Assembly: GCA_040143965.1 (NCBI GenBank)
Contig: JASJQH010006883.1
Coordinates: forward strand, 1-60,323
Source: Basidiobolus ranarum
Taxonomy: Eukaryota > Basidiobolomycota > Basidiobolomycetes > Basidiobolales
DNA: 60,323 bases
Direction of reading: 5' to 3'
In this document: piece by piece, positions 33,425 to 46,093 of the stretch
Position numbering within the stretch: position 1 is the first letter of the stretch
Layout: each line of letters starts with the position of its first letter
Program-made: the position numbers and the translations under genes
Notes under the pieces: generated by a model
What the model was told of the DNA's origin: nothing
Seen by the model: only the letters and a program-made list of their open reading frames with translations
Database searches by the model: none

Positions 33425-34914
33425 ATGGCGGTCATGTCAACTCTCATGTTCCCAGTGCGTTTCTGCCGGGGGCTATTTTATGGCGTTTCGTTATTCAGGT
33501 ACCTTTTTGCTAAGATTAAGCTGTTGTTCGATCTGTGTTAATCCAATCTAGTTTTGCCTGCGGCATAAATGTTCTTCAGCTTATTACCCTACCTTTTCTT
33601 TCCTTCTCCCGAAGACTAAGTTATGAATTCAACTCTGGTGTAGCTGGGTCTATCTGGCATGTCATGCAGGTGCGTTTATATTTTACTCAGAATTGTGTTC
33701 AACATCTATACTCATTCCCATTATATTTATTAAAATGAAACAGAGAATCTTTAAGGTATCATCGAATTGCGAAACCAAGTGGATAATACGCGAATATACT
33801 TACTTTGCTCTATAATTTGAAATACAGAGTCGGTATAAGGGTCGTATCACATACTCTGGTGATCAATTGCCAGCCAACGAGAGTGCTATCGTAATCAGTA
33901 ATCATGTTTCGACCACTGATGTGTATCTTATCCATTCTGTCGCTCAAGCTCAAGGCATGCTTTCTTATTGCAAAGTAAGCCATCATTGTTCCTATGTTTC
34001 TATTGAATAGTATTGCTTACATATGTATATCATAGTACTTTGCTAAGGATTCTCTTAAATATGTAAGTTAAAGATACTAGCTCTATAGTTATGAAATACT
34101 AAAGGCTTACACATCGGAATCCACCCGACATTTGAACTTAGATTCCCTTTTTTGGATGGGGAATGTGGGTAAGTTGATGTTTTACTTGATCGGATTTTTC
34201 CAGCACCTAATGGTTTATTTAGATTATGGGAATGTTATTCATCAAGAGAAATTGGGAGAAGGTATGGCTACAAGAAGTTGAGTCACATGTTGGGTGGCTA
34301 TTAATCATTCTTTAGGATCAAACGCGTATCATGAATACCTTTTCTCGTTTCAAATCAATCTCAGCGCCTGTATGGGTTGTTTCCTTCTTAGAGGGTAGCA
34401 GAATCAATGCTTCCAAGCTAGCCAAGGTAACTTGAATGCTCAAGCATTGTCCATCTATCGAAATACCAACCAAATTCTTATAGGCCCAAGTGTTTGCAGC
34501 TGAAAGAGGTCTCTATGTGCCCAATAATATATTAGTGCCACGAACTAAAGGGTTTATTGCTACCGTGCAAGCTTTAAGAGACAGTCATGTCAAATATGTT
34601 TATGGTAGGTTTTCGTTCGGTTTCTCATGCTGATGTCTCTTAGCTAATCAACTGCATTCGTAGACCTGACTTTGGCGTATTGGCATCAGGTCCGTGGATT
34701 TTGTGCTGCACCTGGGATGGTTGGCGTGCACACACAATGTTTGGATGGCTACAAATTCCATGTTCATATCCGACGATTCTTGATTGCTGATTTGCCTCAA
34801 GACGATGAAAAGTTGAATGAATGGGTTAGGGAAATTTACAAGGATAAGGATTCGTACCTTGAGCAGTTGAAAAACTCATGGGAAGTCTCGGAGGATTTCC
34901 GTCTTGAACCTTAA
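33425..34914 (+). CDS. Lysophospholipid acyltransferase (PlsC family, AGPAT5/LCLAT1/Cst26-like)
   Basis: Ten exons, 308 aa: 33425..33498, 33552..33669, 33744..33755, 33828..33974, 34036..34062, 34142..34168, 34223..34261, 34316..34426, 34484..34604, 34664..34914. Catalytic motif I is NHVSTTD (NHx4D); motif II region KRNWEKDQTRI; motif III FLEGSRI; motif IV region VPRTKGF. The N-terminal hydrophobic stretch is probably a membrane anchor. This subfamily acylates lysophosphatidic acid or lysophosphatidylinositol at sn-2 in ER membranes; substrate cannot be fixed from sequence. Exon 3 is a 12-nt micro-exon (RIFK) with clean AG/GT flanks; two further exons are only 27 nt. Each junction keeps phase and completes a family motif (e.g. 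KDSLKY|IPFFGWGMW|IMGMLFIKRNW), which is the reason for accepting such small exons. Confidence 0.87.
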
Positions 34915-35257
34915 GCATAAAAAATAGAAATCCCAACCTCAGTGCATTTCTGACGGTGAAAAACATAGATAAATTAAAGGTCCAATGCGACGCTGTTTTG
35001 TCCCATTTCATATTCCACTCATATCTCGTTAGTAAGATGATGCCAACAACCATTAAATCAGAAATGAAAGTAAACCAATATATATAGTATGATAAGATTT
35101 TATCTGGTAATGAGTTACAGTATGAATAAGATACATCTAGGATGTGAGAGGAAAAACGTAAATGGGTGCGAAAAATTAAATATGAATTTTCACTGGAAAT
35201 TATGACTATACATTCAGTGTATATCGAAGTGGAGTCTAATAAATAAATTAATCAAAT
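34915..35257. other. Convergent 3' intergenic region, acyltransferase / RNA1
   Basis: AT-rich 3' ends; nothing else seen. Confidence 0.6.
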
Positions 35258-36502
35258 TTAGACCTTTACGAAAGCAAGTTTATCAGCAAGCTCGTCAACT
35301 GAAGTCTCCTCCTTTTCCTCTGCCTTCTCTTCCTCTTCCTCCTCCTCTTCATCAGAAGGAACCTCATCGTCTTCTTCATCGCTTAGTTCTTCCATGTCGG
35401 AAAGAGAACCAAGGGCATCCTCGTTACCATTTTCTGAGAGAATTTCGCGAATTCTGTCAACAGCATCACTATCTTCGGGGAAGCAATTACCATTGAGCTC
35501 AAGAGTACGAAGATTTTTCATGGTGGAAATAGCACTGGCAAGGACCTCAGCAGCGTCTTCTTGGATCTCATTGTAGGTAAGGATCAATTCAGATAAGCAC
35601 TCATGACCAGACTTAAGAGCATCAGCAATTGAAACGCCACCACGTTTACCAAGAAGACAGTCACCGATATTCAAGATAGACAATTTGGGCCATGAAGGCA
35701 AAGCCTCAGCAACGGCTTTGGCACCTACTTCGGTGAAGGTGTTATCTTGAAGATCGAGAATTTCAAGATCTGGGCACTTAGCCAAGGCCTTAGCCAAGAT
35801 TTCAATACCCTCAGGACGAATACCATTTTGTGGGAGACGAACTTCTCTGAGAGTACCATGGGCTTCGAGAGCGTCAGCAATAGCTTTAGAAGAGCCATTC
35901 TCAAGTCTATTACGACCGATGATGATAGTTCTGAGAGAAGATGGACGTCCCTCGGCTACATTCTTTTCTTGTGCAGCCAATAAAGCCTTAGCTATAAGAT
36001 TACCACCTTGAATACCGAGACCATTGTTGTTTAGTTTTAAGACTTGAAGATGACGGTTATTGGCAAGGAAATCAATCATAGGCTCAGCGCCAGCAGGGCC
36101 GAAGGCATTATCACTCAAGTTTAACTCAATAAGTTCCTCCTTATCTTCAAGAGCATCACAGATATCTTTCAAAACAAGGGGAATCTCAGAGCGAAGACGG
36201 CCAGTGAAAATATCACTCAAGTTCATAATCTAAAACCATAAATTGTTAAAAAAAACTTGGCCTCTAGAAGAAGATACGTCACTAACAAGATTGCATACCT
36301 TTAAAGTTTTCTTATGTTGAAAAGCTGCAGCTAAAGCTTTACCGGCCTCCACACCGACAGTATTTCCGCTCATCTTGACAACTTCAAGACCTTCAAAAGC
36401 GAGGATTTCCTCCACGAACTCTTTGACATCTTCAGCGGTCTCGAGTTTGAGTCCTTTACCTTCGATACTCCAGACTTTAGTGAATTCTTGTTGAGTGGAC
36501 AT
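35258..36502 (-). CDS. RNA1: Ran GTPase-activating protein (RanGAP, Rna1)
   Basis: Exons 36502..36299 and 36229..35258; 391 aa (fission yeast Rna1 is 386). About eleven ribonuclease-inhibitor-type leucine-rich repeats (LIELNLSDNAFGPAGAEPM, LQVLKLNNNGLGIQGG, LEILDLQDNTFTEVGAKAV) are followed by an acidic tail with a run of glutamates. The motif DIFTGR (Arg79) corresponds to the conserved Arg of Rna1 FTGR, and LNNNGLG contains the Asn known to be needed for GAP activity. Rna1 stimulates GTP hydrolysis by Ran in the cytoplasm and maintains the Ran-GTP gradient for nuclear transport. Splicing at HKKTLK|IMNLSDIF keeps phase 0. Codon use is more regular than in its neighbours, consistent with good expression. 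Confidence 0.95.
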
Positions 36503-37210
36503 GTTCTACTGTGATGAAATAGAAGTAACCTGAGTGATAAAGGTGAAAGATACTAGAGGTAAATATCAAGCAACTATATGGATGAGGACTGAGCCGAGTT
36601 ATTACAAAGCTTTTTTTTCTTGTTTCCTCTGGTACAAAAACAAAGCAGATTCTTTAATCATCTAGAGGTGAAATGAATTGGATGTTACCAAATATAAACA
36701 ATCGACAGTGAGAAAATCATGGTATTCAAAAAAATGGTACACCAACGATTATTATCTAAGCTTGTTTAGATTTTGCAAATTAAAATAACATTCAACAAAC
36801 TCATCCATTGTGATGTTATATTGCTTCGAAGTTCCTTACTAGATCTTGATAGATATGCCGCACAATCAATTGTATCTAACGGATTAATCAGGATGTCTTA
36901 TCCCGTATTACAAGTAACCAATAGCATGATATTGAGTCGAAAGAAGTATTGTTACCAATATATTGCATGTATAAAGTTGAAATTATCGTTACTCTTGACC
37001 ACTGTAAAGGCATTCTATCCAAACCCACCCAATTGAATAAAATTGAATCATTAATCAAAATTCAAAGAATTGAGTCTAATTTATTGATAAATATTAGGTC
37101 TGCAAAATTTAAAGAATCAAAACGTATACGCCAATATATTTCTTTTCACTTCTTGCAATGTTAGAGAGCCAATGGTATCTGTATCTACGGTTCTTATCGC
37201 GATAACAGCC
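36503..37210. other. Intergenic region, transporter 3' end to RNA1 promoter
   Basis: 708 bases, strongly AT-rich. Plus-strand open frames at 36773 and 36949 are low-complexity and have no signature. Nothing else recognised. Confidence 0.55.
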
Positions 37211-38731
37211 TTAGGCAGAATGTAATGCGATAATCGCATCTTTAGTACCAAGAACACATGAAATCACTCCAACTACGATACAAATGAAACACATAACGAG
37301 ATCGAATATACTGCGACAAATACCGAAAAGTTTGAGGTAGAGTACGACGGGAAGTATGAAAATAACCATTGTGTTCGAAATGGCACCAACAAATGACATG
37401 AAAACACCAAATTGGTTCACAAACATAGCAACCACAGTGATTGCAAGTAGAATACCGGTACGAAGAGCTAGTCGGTAAGTAAATGACTGAGTTCGGCTTC
37501 TGTAAGTAGTACTAATTCTGAAATAGTGTTCAAGCTATTCAAATGTGAATGTTAGTAATTATTTCTTAATGGTTCTTCAGTGAACTAACAACATACCTCC
37601 ATTGAGAAACTGGTTAACATAATTGGGGCTGCCAATAACACATGAAGGGTAATGGCAATGGTGGATGTGGTGGTTAAAGCCCCCTCGGGTAAACTCAAGA
37701 AGATAGGCGACTTGGAGTCCTGGCCATATACATAGTATCCAAAAACACCAGCACATAAATAAATAATACAGCAAGTAATACTGGCAAATATGAGCACTTT
37801 GGGCCAATCTTTTGGCTTCTTCATCGTTTGCTCGATATGAGGGTATACTGGGGTTCCACCAAAGCAGAAACTGATGGAGGCCAAGCCCATAGGAAGACCG
37901 GAATATATGATAGTTTCATGGCGTGGGGTAGGAATATCATCCATATGCATAAAACCAGCGATACCTATAACAATCACAACATATATGGTTGCTATAACAC
38001 CAAATATTCTTTATAGATATTTAGAATAGTGCTAGGAGTACAAAGAGGACCTATGAAATACTTACGCTAACCAAGAAACTTCTTTGAGCGTACGTAATGT
38101 AGCAAAGGGAATCCATATAAGACAAGCAGCAGTAGTAACCCTAATATTGACCCTAGCATAAGTATACTGCATTGATAAGAAAAGTATGTATTGAACCTAC
38201 CAGATTTTGCCATTTATGTTCACACCTAGTTGCTGGGTCAAATCTTCCAAACTGATTTTTGTCAATATAATGTATAGACACGAAACACCGAGCAAAATGG
38301 AGTATTGGAAAACTTGAGTAAAGATTTTACCAAAACGACCGAAGGCAGCTTCTCCGATAGCAGCATATCCATCAAGGCGATGTTTTGGGCTAAAAATGAA
38401 AGTCAGGTTTTTGCAACTCTCTCAAAGGTACTAAAATAATTACGAACCCTTTGTAGTATAGGCATTTAATCAAAATGGAACCGGTATATGTGGCAAGTAG
38501 AGCGGATAAAACCGTAATAAAAACACTTATCCAGCCGGCAAGAGTGAAAGCGTAGGCCATCTGAAGGACACCAGTTCCAGCAACAACACATACAATGTTA
38601 AAAAAGGCACCAAAACTGGAACCTGTGCGCTCTAGATCTTCAACAACACAGTCATATTCCAGCTTATTCTGACGCTCCTCCTTAGAATCCACTTTTTGCA
38701 GCTCTATCTCTTGACTAAGTCGAGAGGACAT
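37211..38731 (-). CDS. Amino acid transporter, AAAP family (Avt-like)
   Basis: Exons 38731..38448, 38389..38201, 38152..38066, 38008..37597, 37534..37211; 431 aa. The opening hydrophobic block FGAFFNIVCVVAGTGVLQM then AYAFTLAGW is the AAAP/SLC32-36 first-helix signature; about ten or eleven membrane segments follow, including FCFGGTPVYPHIEQTMKKP, in which the family's conserved aromatic/helix-breaking motif lies, and a final pair near the C-terminus. A hydrophilic N-terminus of about 35 residues fits a vacuolar Avt protein, which exchanges neutral or basic amino acids with protons. Substrate and direction cannot be told. The donor of intron 1 (GTTCGT) is atypical but joins CLYYKG to PKHRLDGYAAIGEAAFG, as expected. 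Confidence 0.88.
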
Positions 38732-39890
38732 ATTGTATGACTGTTATATCAACAGCAGAGTAAAGAAAGCCACTATATCAGCTCGCTAGAAGATCTGGAC
38801 ACTACAAGAATCCCAACCTATGGAATGTGGTTAATTTTTTCTTCATCACTAATTAGTCGTGGGCAAAATCCAATAAAGCACCATCAAATGATAGAGTCGA
38901 TGAGCGTTCAAACTTCCATTTATGGAAAATAAAGATTATTCTATAGCATTGTACACAGATCTCCAGGGTTGACACTTTCCAAGTTTAAAGCGGTTTGAAT
39001 ACAGTGCAGCGTCCAAAGAGCAGGAAAACCTTATTCACCGGACTACTTGGTTTCGTGTGGGGCTCATACAATTACTATCCAATCAACCACAGAGAGTAAG
39101 CTCAGTTGGCGGAAATTCAATCTTTTCCGCAACGAAGATGCTCCAAATTGGTGTTAGTACAGGGTTAGGGTTGGTGTGTTCGATCCAGAAGATATCGAAT
39201 GATTTATTTATTAGCTAAAACCGCTAAAGCCGCCAAAACCGCGACTAGTATGCGCCGATGTACATGAATTAATTAGCTTGTGATGTAATGTGGATGATTA
39301 CAAAAGAGCTATTATGTCATGAAATCCGGATTATTGTTCTATGCATCCCTATAAACGGAGAATTATAATCATCATTTTAGAGTGAAGTTTCTTAAATGTT
39401 AGCACAAGCTTGTGCCCACAACAGACTAGATTGTTCATCAATGTTTTCTGGATTCAATTAAAATTCCTCACTTTATTCCGAACCTGTTGTCACAAGTGGA
39501 TTTATTTCCATAGTCGTAACATGATGAGCTAAACATTTTGGCATTCCAGCAAATGTGATTACTCGATTTGTATATTCTTCAGCAATCTTAATTTAAATGT
39601 GGATACAGCATGACTTCTTATTTCTATTAAATTGCTCTCCTACCCTTGCATAATAGATCATATTCAACGACATATTAATCATTACATACCTATACTGGCC
39701 CCCAGTATCAATTATTTAGTGACTTGCCTAACTCGCGTAGCTGTATCAGCAAGGCCATAATCACACTTACTCCTATTATCCAAGCTTGTTACTTCCTCGT
39801 TTTTTAACAATCTCTTTCACTTGTCTGATTGCCTCAAGTATCCGACCCTTTATTTTACTTTCAACTTGAACTTTCTCGTACCTGTTTCAA
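38732..39890. promoter_or_regulatory. Divergent promoter region, transporter / phospholipase D
   Basis: 1.16 kb between divergent starts. It contains CAGGGTTAGGGTT at 39160-39172 (listed) and a tRNA A-box-like word (GCTCAGTTGG near 39100), which I do not think is part of a functional tRNA. No other feature. Confidence 0.5.
39160..39172 (+). promoter_or_regulatory. Telomere-like (TTAGGG) motif, possible Tbf1-type site
   Basis: CAGGGTTAGGGTT, identical in all 13 bases to 52803-52815. In several fungi TTAGGG/RCAGGGTT words in promoters bind Tbf1. Here it lies between the transporter and phospholipase D genes. Confidence 0.35.
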
Positions 39891-42800
39891 ATGAAAAGAA
39901 ATCAGAAAGGTTCAGCTGAACCACTCAACGCTAACGAGTCTGAGGATAACATTTCTTCAGGTGTTGTTCTTTTTAATTTTATCAACAGAAATATGATTTG
40001 CAAACTGTTATTAATCCTCTGCTATAGTTGTCGAATCCACGGCAGATACAGAAGGTCCAGGGAATGATCCCTCATTTTTACGGCCCAGCTTTCAACAACG
40101 TTCCTCCGAAAGTAATTCCAAGCAAAATACTTTGGAACAGGGTTCCAAACCTAACGATTGGGATACAACACTTTATTTACTTCGCCAAAAAACAAAACGT
40201 GAAAAGAACAACGTCAAAAATGCGCAACATGAAGGACCAATAACAGAAGAAGCCAAAGAGGTCGGCTCTTCTAGTACCTCTGGTATTGCTGAAGAGCAGA
40301 CTATGAATCATAAAGGCACCAATTTGATTGGCAACAGTGAGGGTGAGAGCGAGAGTCGACCAGAAAAAATCGTACGGGCCTCCACAACTGGTAGCTTACC
40401 TGGCACCAGTAAAACGCGACCACATACAGTTCAATTTGAAAACGCAAGAGCAGATACTTTTGCTTCACTACCTTCGCTTAACCACGGACAAGGTGAAGAG
40501 CCAATCTCCTCTGATTCCGTGAAAATGAAGTTTCGTCGAATTATGAATCGCATGTCTTCTTCAACTATTTTCAATCCAGCGTGGAAGAAAGGAAAGCCTA
40601 AGCATGGAGCAGAAGTTGCCCACTTCTCACCTCTCATGGAGACTGCTCTTGCGATCCCTATTTTTTGGATACAGAGAGATGAGTGGGGACTTAAACCGGT
40701 AAGAATTTCGTTTATCTATTACTATATTAATACAGGTTCCCTAACCTCTCAGTTCGAATTGGAAATTATATAGCCTCCTATAATATTTAAGTTTCTCAAG
40801 CTTCGAATTACCGAGTCTGATATAAATCCAAACAAACGATACCATCACGATCATTTTTATTTTCGAATTGAACTAGAGTACGGTGATGTGAAATGGGTCA
40901 TATATAGACGGATGTACGATTTCGTCCGATTACATACGCTACTTACATTCCGACATTTCCAAGGAAGACTACCCAAAATTCCTGCATTTCCTAGTCAGCT
41001 AAGCTATGCAGTTGATAAAGTCCTAGATAGGGTACATGGTGGTAGCGGAAGAGATGAGAGACTTAGACAAATTGCTTATGAGCGAAGAAAAGCCGTAGAG
41101 AAATACTTGACGAAGTTGATGAAGGTATTGAATTTAAGAGTTACCTTTGAGTTCTGTGCTTTTCTCGAAGCCAGTTCAATTTCTTTAATCCGTGACTTGG
41201 GTTGGAAAGGGAAAGAGGGCTATCTAGACAATCGTGTGAAGAAAACCACGGGGCGTTGTTGTAGTGGAACTCGTCCCAGTCGTTGGCGTTCAGATTGGAT
41301 TGCGATTAGAGATTCATATGTGGTGTTTTGCAATTCCATTAGTGATAGTTCGCCAAAAGACATACTATTATGCAACAAAGATTTTATCATTGAACATTCA
41401 CCAGGTAGCAAGAACCCTCTTAAACGTAGAACAATTACTATTGGTAATAGATTTCGGAGAATTGATCTACGTGCTAGTAGTGAGGCTCATGTACATGAAT
41501 GGGTGAAGAACCTTGAGCAAATTAAGACGAATTCACTTTGGGTTCAAAGGCACCGATTTGACTCATTCGCTCCAGTTCGTGATAACGTTAAGGCCAAATG
41601 GTTTGTCGATGGAATTGACTACTTTCATGAGCTTTCTGAAGCCCTTCTCAATGCCAAGCATACAATATACATTGGAGATTGGTGGCTCAGTCCCGAAATG
41701 GTACAGTGATATGCTTCTAGTCCTCATTGATTCTCATCAAAGATACAAGTCACTAACATTATCATGCTTAATAGTACCTGCGAAGACCGCCTAAAGACAA
41801 TCAAGAGTTTCGCTTAGACAGGTTGCTCCTCAAGAAAGCCGAAGAGGGACTAGCAATCTATATTGTTGTCTATAAAGAAGTCACTTATGCATTACCAATT
41901 TCTTCTCAGCATACAAAGGAAACTCTAAAGAATCTCCATCCCAATATTGTTGTCCAACGCCATCCCGATCATGTTCCTGGCGGAACTATGTTTTGGGCGG
42001 TACGTGCCATAAGATTTATCTTGAACGTTCATCTAACTAATTTTGTTTTTATTATTCATCCTTTACCTTTCGATAGCATCATGAGGTACGTTTTTGTTGC
42101 ATCCTAGCATCACAGCGTTAAGTAGAAATAACATTTTATCTCTTTATGTAGAAAATGTGCATTATAGATTCCGAGGTAGCGTACTTGGGCGGCCTTGATT
42201 TATGCTTTGGGTATGTATATATATTGTTCCTCTTAAATATGCGCAGAAACTCACAGAATTCCAATATCAGGCGTTGGGATAGCCATGCACATCGGTTAGC
42301 TGATTATCACAAAGACTCTGAAGATGAAATATGGCCTGGTCAAGATTACTCTAATCCTAGAATTAAGGATTTCCGAGATGGTATTTTTTAGACCAAATAA
42401 TATTATTTGGTAGCTATTATTAATTTCCTTTCATCTTCATTTAGTTCAACAATTCGATGTCGATCTTATTAATCGCAAAAAGCTATCTCGTATGCCTTGG
42501 CATGATATCGGTCTTTGTGTGTATGGAAATACTGCAAGAGATGTTGAGAGACACTTTATCGAACGATGGAACTTTATCAAAAGCTGGAAAGCCACTCAAA
42601 AACAGAACATTCCTTATCTACTTCCTAAGGGAGAGTACGCCATTGGACGAGATGAAAGTGAGCACAAAGGAACTTGCCGTATCCAAGTATTACGCAGTAG
42701 TGCTGAGTGGAGTAGTGGTATTGAGCGAGAAAATTCCATTTATACCGCATACGTCGAATGTATTCGAAAAGCGAAGCATTTTATTTATATTGAGAATCAG

Positions 42801-44566
42801 TTCTTTGTCACTTCTGCCGCGGATACTTCAGGATACACATTGAAGAACCAGATTGGCATGGCTTTAGTAGAGCGCATTAAAAAAGCCCACCAAGACAAAG
42901 CCAAATTCAAGGTTGTGGTTATTATGCCGCTTCTTCCTGCCTTCGAAAACAGTATCGATGCAAGTAATGCCACCACTATTAGACTTGTTATGCATTGGCA
43001 GTATATGTCCATATGTAGAGGTAAAAACTCGATTTTCGAGTGTCTAGCTGCTGAAGGGATCGTGCCTAGTGACTACATTACCTTTTTCGGATTGAGAAAT
43101 TATGATTTCATTAGGAATCCAAACTACACCGGTCCTGAAGTCCAATCAGATGTGAATGATGACTTTAACCTTGACGAGTCAGATGAGAACGACCCTGACG
43201 CTGAGATTGACCATGTTTTTGTTGAAGGCACACCAGCCGACACACATGGTCATCCACATTCTGATAATAAGACTTCAGACCAAGCTCCGGATGACTCTGG
43301 GAATTCAGGTCATGAAATGTTCGATGAGAAGACAGCTATGAAGATAAATGTTCAAGAGAACACTCAGACCAAGAATCCAATTCAAGGCTCTGATGCCCAG
43401 CAGCTAGAATCTTATGTTGCTCCAGATGGGCTCAAAATCGATACAACCCAAGGTCGATTGAACTTTGAGCCATCAAAACAACCCAGTAACAAAGGCCCAG
43501 TTCCTGATGAGCATCAAAATGATGTCGATGCCAACCAACATTTAGTGAGCCCTAAATCCACATCACATCTCTCGGTCAATTCGAACTCCTCAAACGCATC
43601 CCAAACAGGGGATGCTCCAGTGTTGGAGACTCCAGCTGGCTCTAATGTGGTTACCAGGCATGAAAAGATCCCGAGTGAGGGAAGATTCATTTCAGAGCTA
43701 ACGTATATCCACAGTAAATTAATGATTATCGATGATCGTATTGTCCTTTGTGGATCAGGTAAGAGAATACGGCAATGTGCATGTGCACCTAGAATTCTTA
43801 CAAATCTATTTTTGTAGCCAATATCAACGATCGCTCAATGCTTGGAAATCATGATTCGGAAGTTGCATTGATTATTGAAGATGAAGAGGGTGTGCCCTCC
43901 CGAATGAATGGCAAAGAGGTTCTATCTATTGTTATCTAGAATCAACGTCACCTTGCCATTATATATTAACTCATTTTATTTACTTCACAGTATTTGGCCT
44001 CGAAATACGCGCATACCCTTCGTTGCTCGCTTTTTAAAGAACATCTTGGCCTGTTGCCAGATATGGATATGGCAGAAATCATCAAAGCAAATGATCCCTT
44101 GAATGAGTCCAATTCTGGCTCTGGCTCAGTTCCTGAAGGCAAAAAACCAGAAATCAACCCTGACGAGATAGTGAAGGATCCACTATGCGACGACTTTTTC
44201 AATGAAGTCTGGCAGAGAACCGCTCGCGAGAATACTGAGGTTTTCCGCGATGCCTTCCGATGTGTACCCGATGATACTGGTAAAGTTTTGAGTCAAGTAT
44301 GAGTCGCATTAAGAATAACCACTAACATTTGCATTCGCATCTTAGTAACTACTTGGGACGAATACAAAGCTTTCGTTCCCGACCCTCATGTTGTTAAATA
44401 TGGTCATTTGGCGCTAACGGGGTTGCCAAAAGACGCTGTCCAAGGCTTACTATCACATGTGAAAGGACACTTGGTACAGTTTCCTACGCAGTTTTTGAAA
44501 GACGAGAATTTAAGTGCTGCTGTGTTCTCGCGAGAATTTCTAGTTCCTGTTGATGTCTTCATCTAA
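39891..44566 (+). CDS. Phospholipase D with PX and PH domains (Spo14/PLD1 type)
   Basis: Eleven exons, 1331 aa: 39891..39960, 40028..40698, 40774..41700, 41775..41999, 42077..42085, 42152..42210, 42271..42380, 42445..43758, 43818..43918, 43991..44279, 44346..44566. The N-terminus (1-245) is disordered; PX domain about 248-376 ([20 protein letters not shown]); PH domain about 390-500 ([17 protein letters not shown]). HKD motif 1 is HHEKMCIID, with catalytic H633 and K635; motif 2 is [10 protein letters not shown], with H1113 and K1115. Both are intact, as is the GSANINDRS following motif 2. The family hydrolyses phosphatidylcholine to phosphatidic acid on membranes. About 200 acidic, Ser/Asp/Gln-rich residues are inserted between the two halves (about 920-1100). 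Exon 5 is a 9-nt micro-exon encoding only HHE. Confidence 0.93.
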
Positions 44567-45053
44567 ACTCAAATAGATTGGACGAGTTGATGATATTTGT
44601 AAATTTGGGCCTTAATCATAATTGTTTTTCAACTTTTCATACTATACTTTTAAATATTCAAATTCTATTCTTTTACTACATTCAATCCCTTCATTCTTTG
44701 ATCTTTACCCGACATAGTCCGTCACACCTGTTCTTCATACATTTTAGATAGACTTAGTACGTAACTTGGTTTCATTTCGATGTATTGCCTTTGTCATGTA
44801 CTAAATAAATCCACTCAGATTTGTGACAAATACTTTGGAATTAAGTTTACCATTACCTATAGAAGGCAAATAATCACTCAACGAATAAATCAAACTATCA
44901 ACTTTGTATAATATAAATAGATTAATGAGGATCAGTAAAAAAATTGTATGGCTGACAGAATTCGTTCTCGAAATCAACTTGAGGTATATAGAAGACCAAC
45001 AAGTTACACTATTGTCTGCACTTATTTACTCAAGTCTTAGGGTTGATTTAAGA
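44567..45053. other. Intergenic region, phospholipase D to small membrane protein
   Basis: AT-rich; an open frame from 44904 runs into the next gene but its start part is low-complexity. Promoter of the next gene, nothing specific. Confidence 0.55.
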
Positions 45054-45563
45054 ATGTCTACTGAAAACACTACACAAACTACTCTGGATAAACTCGCATG
45101 CTCGCCCTATCCTGCTTGGGCGATATCAGCCATGTGTAATTATATTCCCTTACTAATTGAACCGATTTTGTAAAAGAAAATAACATACGAATACATTTAC
45201 CTCAGGTGCTATTGCCATGCCATTATCCTTAAGAAGATTACCTGGCGTTCCATCTTTCATTCAAACCCCCTCATTCGCTGCCATTTTTGGAGGAGCTGGT
45301 TACGTTACTTCTTGCGGTGATTATGAGAATGGTGCTGGTATTGCTACAGGTAAAACTTACATTTCCAACTTGTACATTTGATATTTCTACCAACAATATT
45401 CTTACCATGTTTTTCTGGTTTAGCTTGGTCCATTACATATCTAGTTCTTAATGTGAACAAAGCTATTCGCTCTAAACGTCCGATTCCCATTCTCATGTTG
45501 ACCGCTGTAGCAGGAAACGGTTTCATTTATGGACAAAAATATTTTCGTGAATATTTTGCTTAA
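45054..45563 (+). CDS. Small conserved membrane protein, possibly Aim19-like (mitochondrial)
   Basis: Exons 45054..45135, 45206..45349, 45424..45563; 121 aa. Splicing joins PYPAWAISAM to CAIAMPLSLRRLPG and GIATAW to SITYLVLNVNKAI, all in phase. Three or four hydrophobic or Gly/Ala-rich helices (SFAAIFGGAGYVTS, GAGIATAWSITYLVLN, IPILMLTAVAGNGFIYG) and a basic loop (NKAIRSKRPIP) indicate a small multi-spanning membrane protein. The layout recalls fungal Aim19-type proteins named from mitochondrial-inheritance screens, but I am naming it from memory of a weak pattern; treat the name as tentative. It starts at the Met after an AT-rich leader; an upstream in-frame Met would add improbable sequence. 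Confidence 0.6.
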
Positions 45564-46093
45564 TTCTCATAATGCAGAAAATTATATCACTTAGTATTTA
45601 CTCGCATTTTATTACAACTCATGATATTGCATTACCTTCATTAAATCAATCAAGAACATCATATATAGTGCGAGATTTCACTACTCGCATAGTTTATTTG
45701 CTTATAATGGAACTTCTTTCAATTAGACCTCTCCATACCACAAGACAAAGTGAGTAAATAAAGTATGCCCATACTTTAAGAAGTATTTCATTTGTTTATT
45801 ATATGATATTTGCTTGCTTAGCTTAGAACATATTACTAGGAAGATGGTGTAGCTGAAGCAATGAAAAGGAGAGGGGATAACTAGTCAGGACTAAATTTTG
45901 ATAGCATAGGAGCACAGAGAAAGATATCAAACCTACGTACATGGGGAACTAAAAAATCTATTGTTTTCTAGAAATTAAAATATGGTTTTAACGCTGTGAA
46001 GAAACTATTCAACGATTTCTTAAGTATCACCATACTTCAAAGATACCAAGTGAAATTTTCTAGTAAGTAAAAAAGAACTATACTTCTTGCTTT
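45564..46093. other. Convergent 3' intergenic region before VTC1
   Basis: AT-rich 3' ends, no gene or RNA recognised. Confidence 0.6.

Noticed and set aside
39160-39172. Interstitial telomere or chromosome-end scar
   Set aside because: Only two TTAGGG units and no longer array or subtelomeric sequence; a regulatory word is more likely.
39095-39190. tRNA-like sequence: GCTCAGTTGG followed by GTTCGATCC 70 bases on
   Set aside because: T-arm and acceptor stems do not pair, and the spacing would need an intron with no sensible anticodon loop. At most a decayed tRNA-derived fragment.
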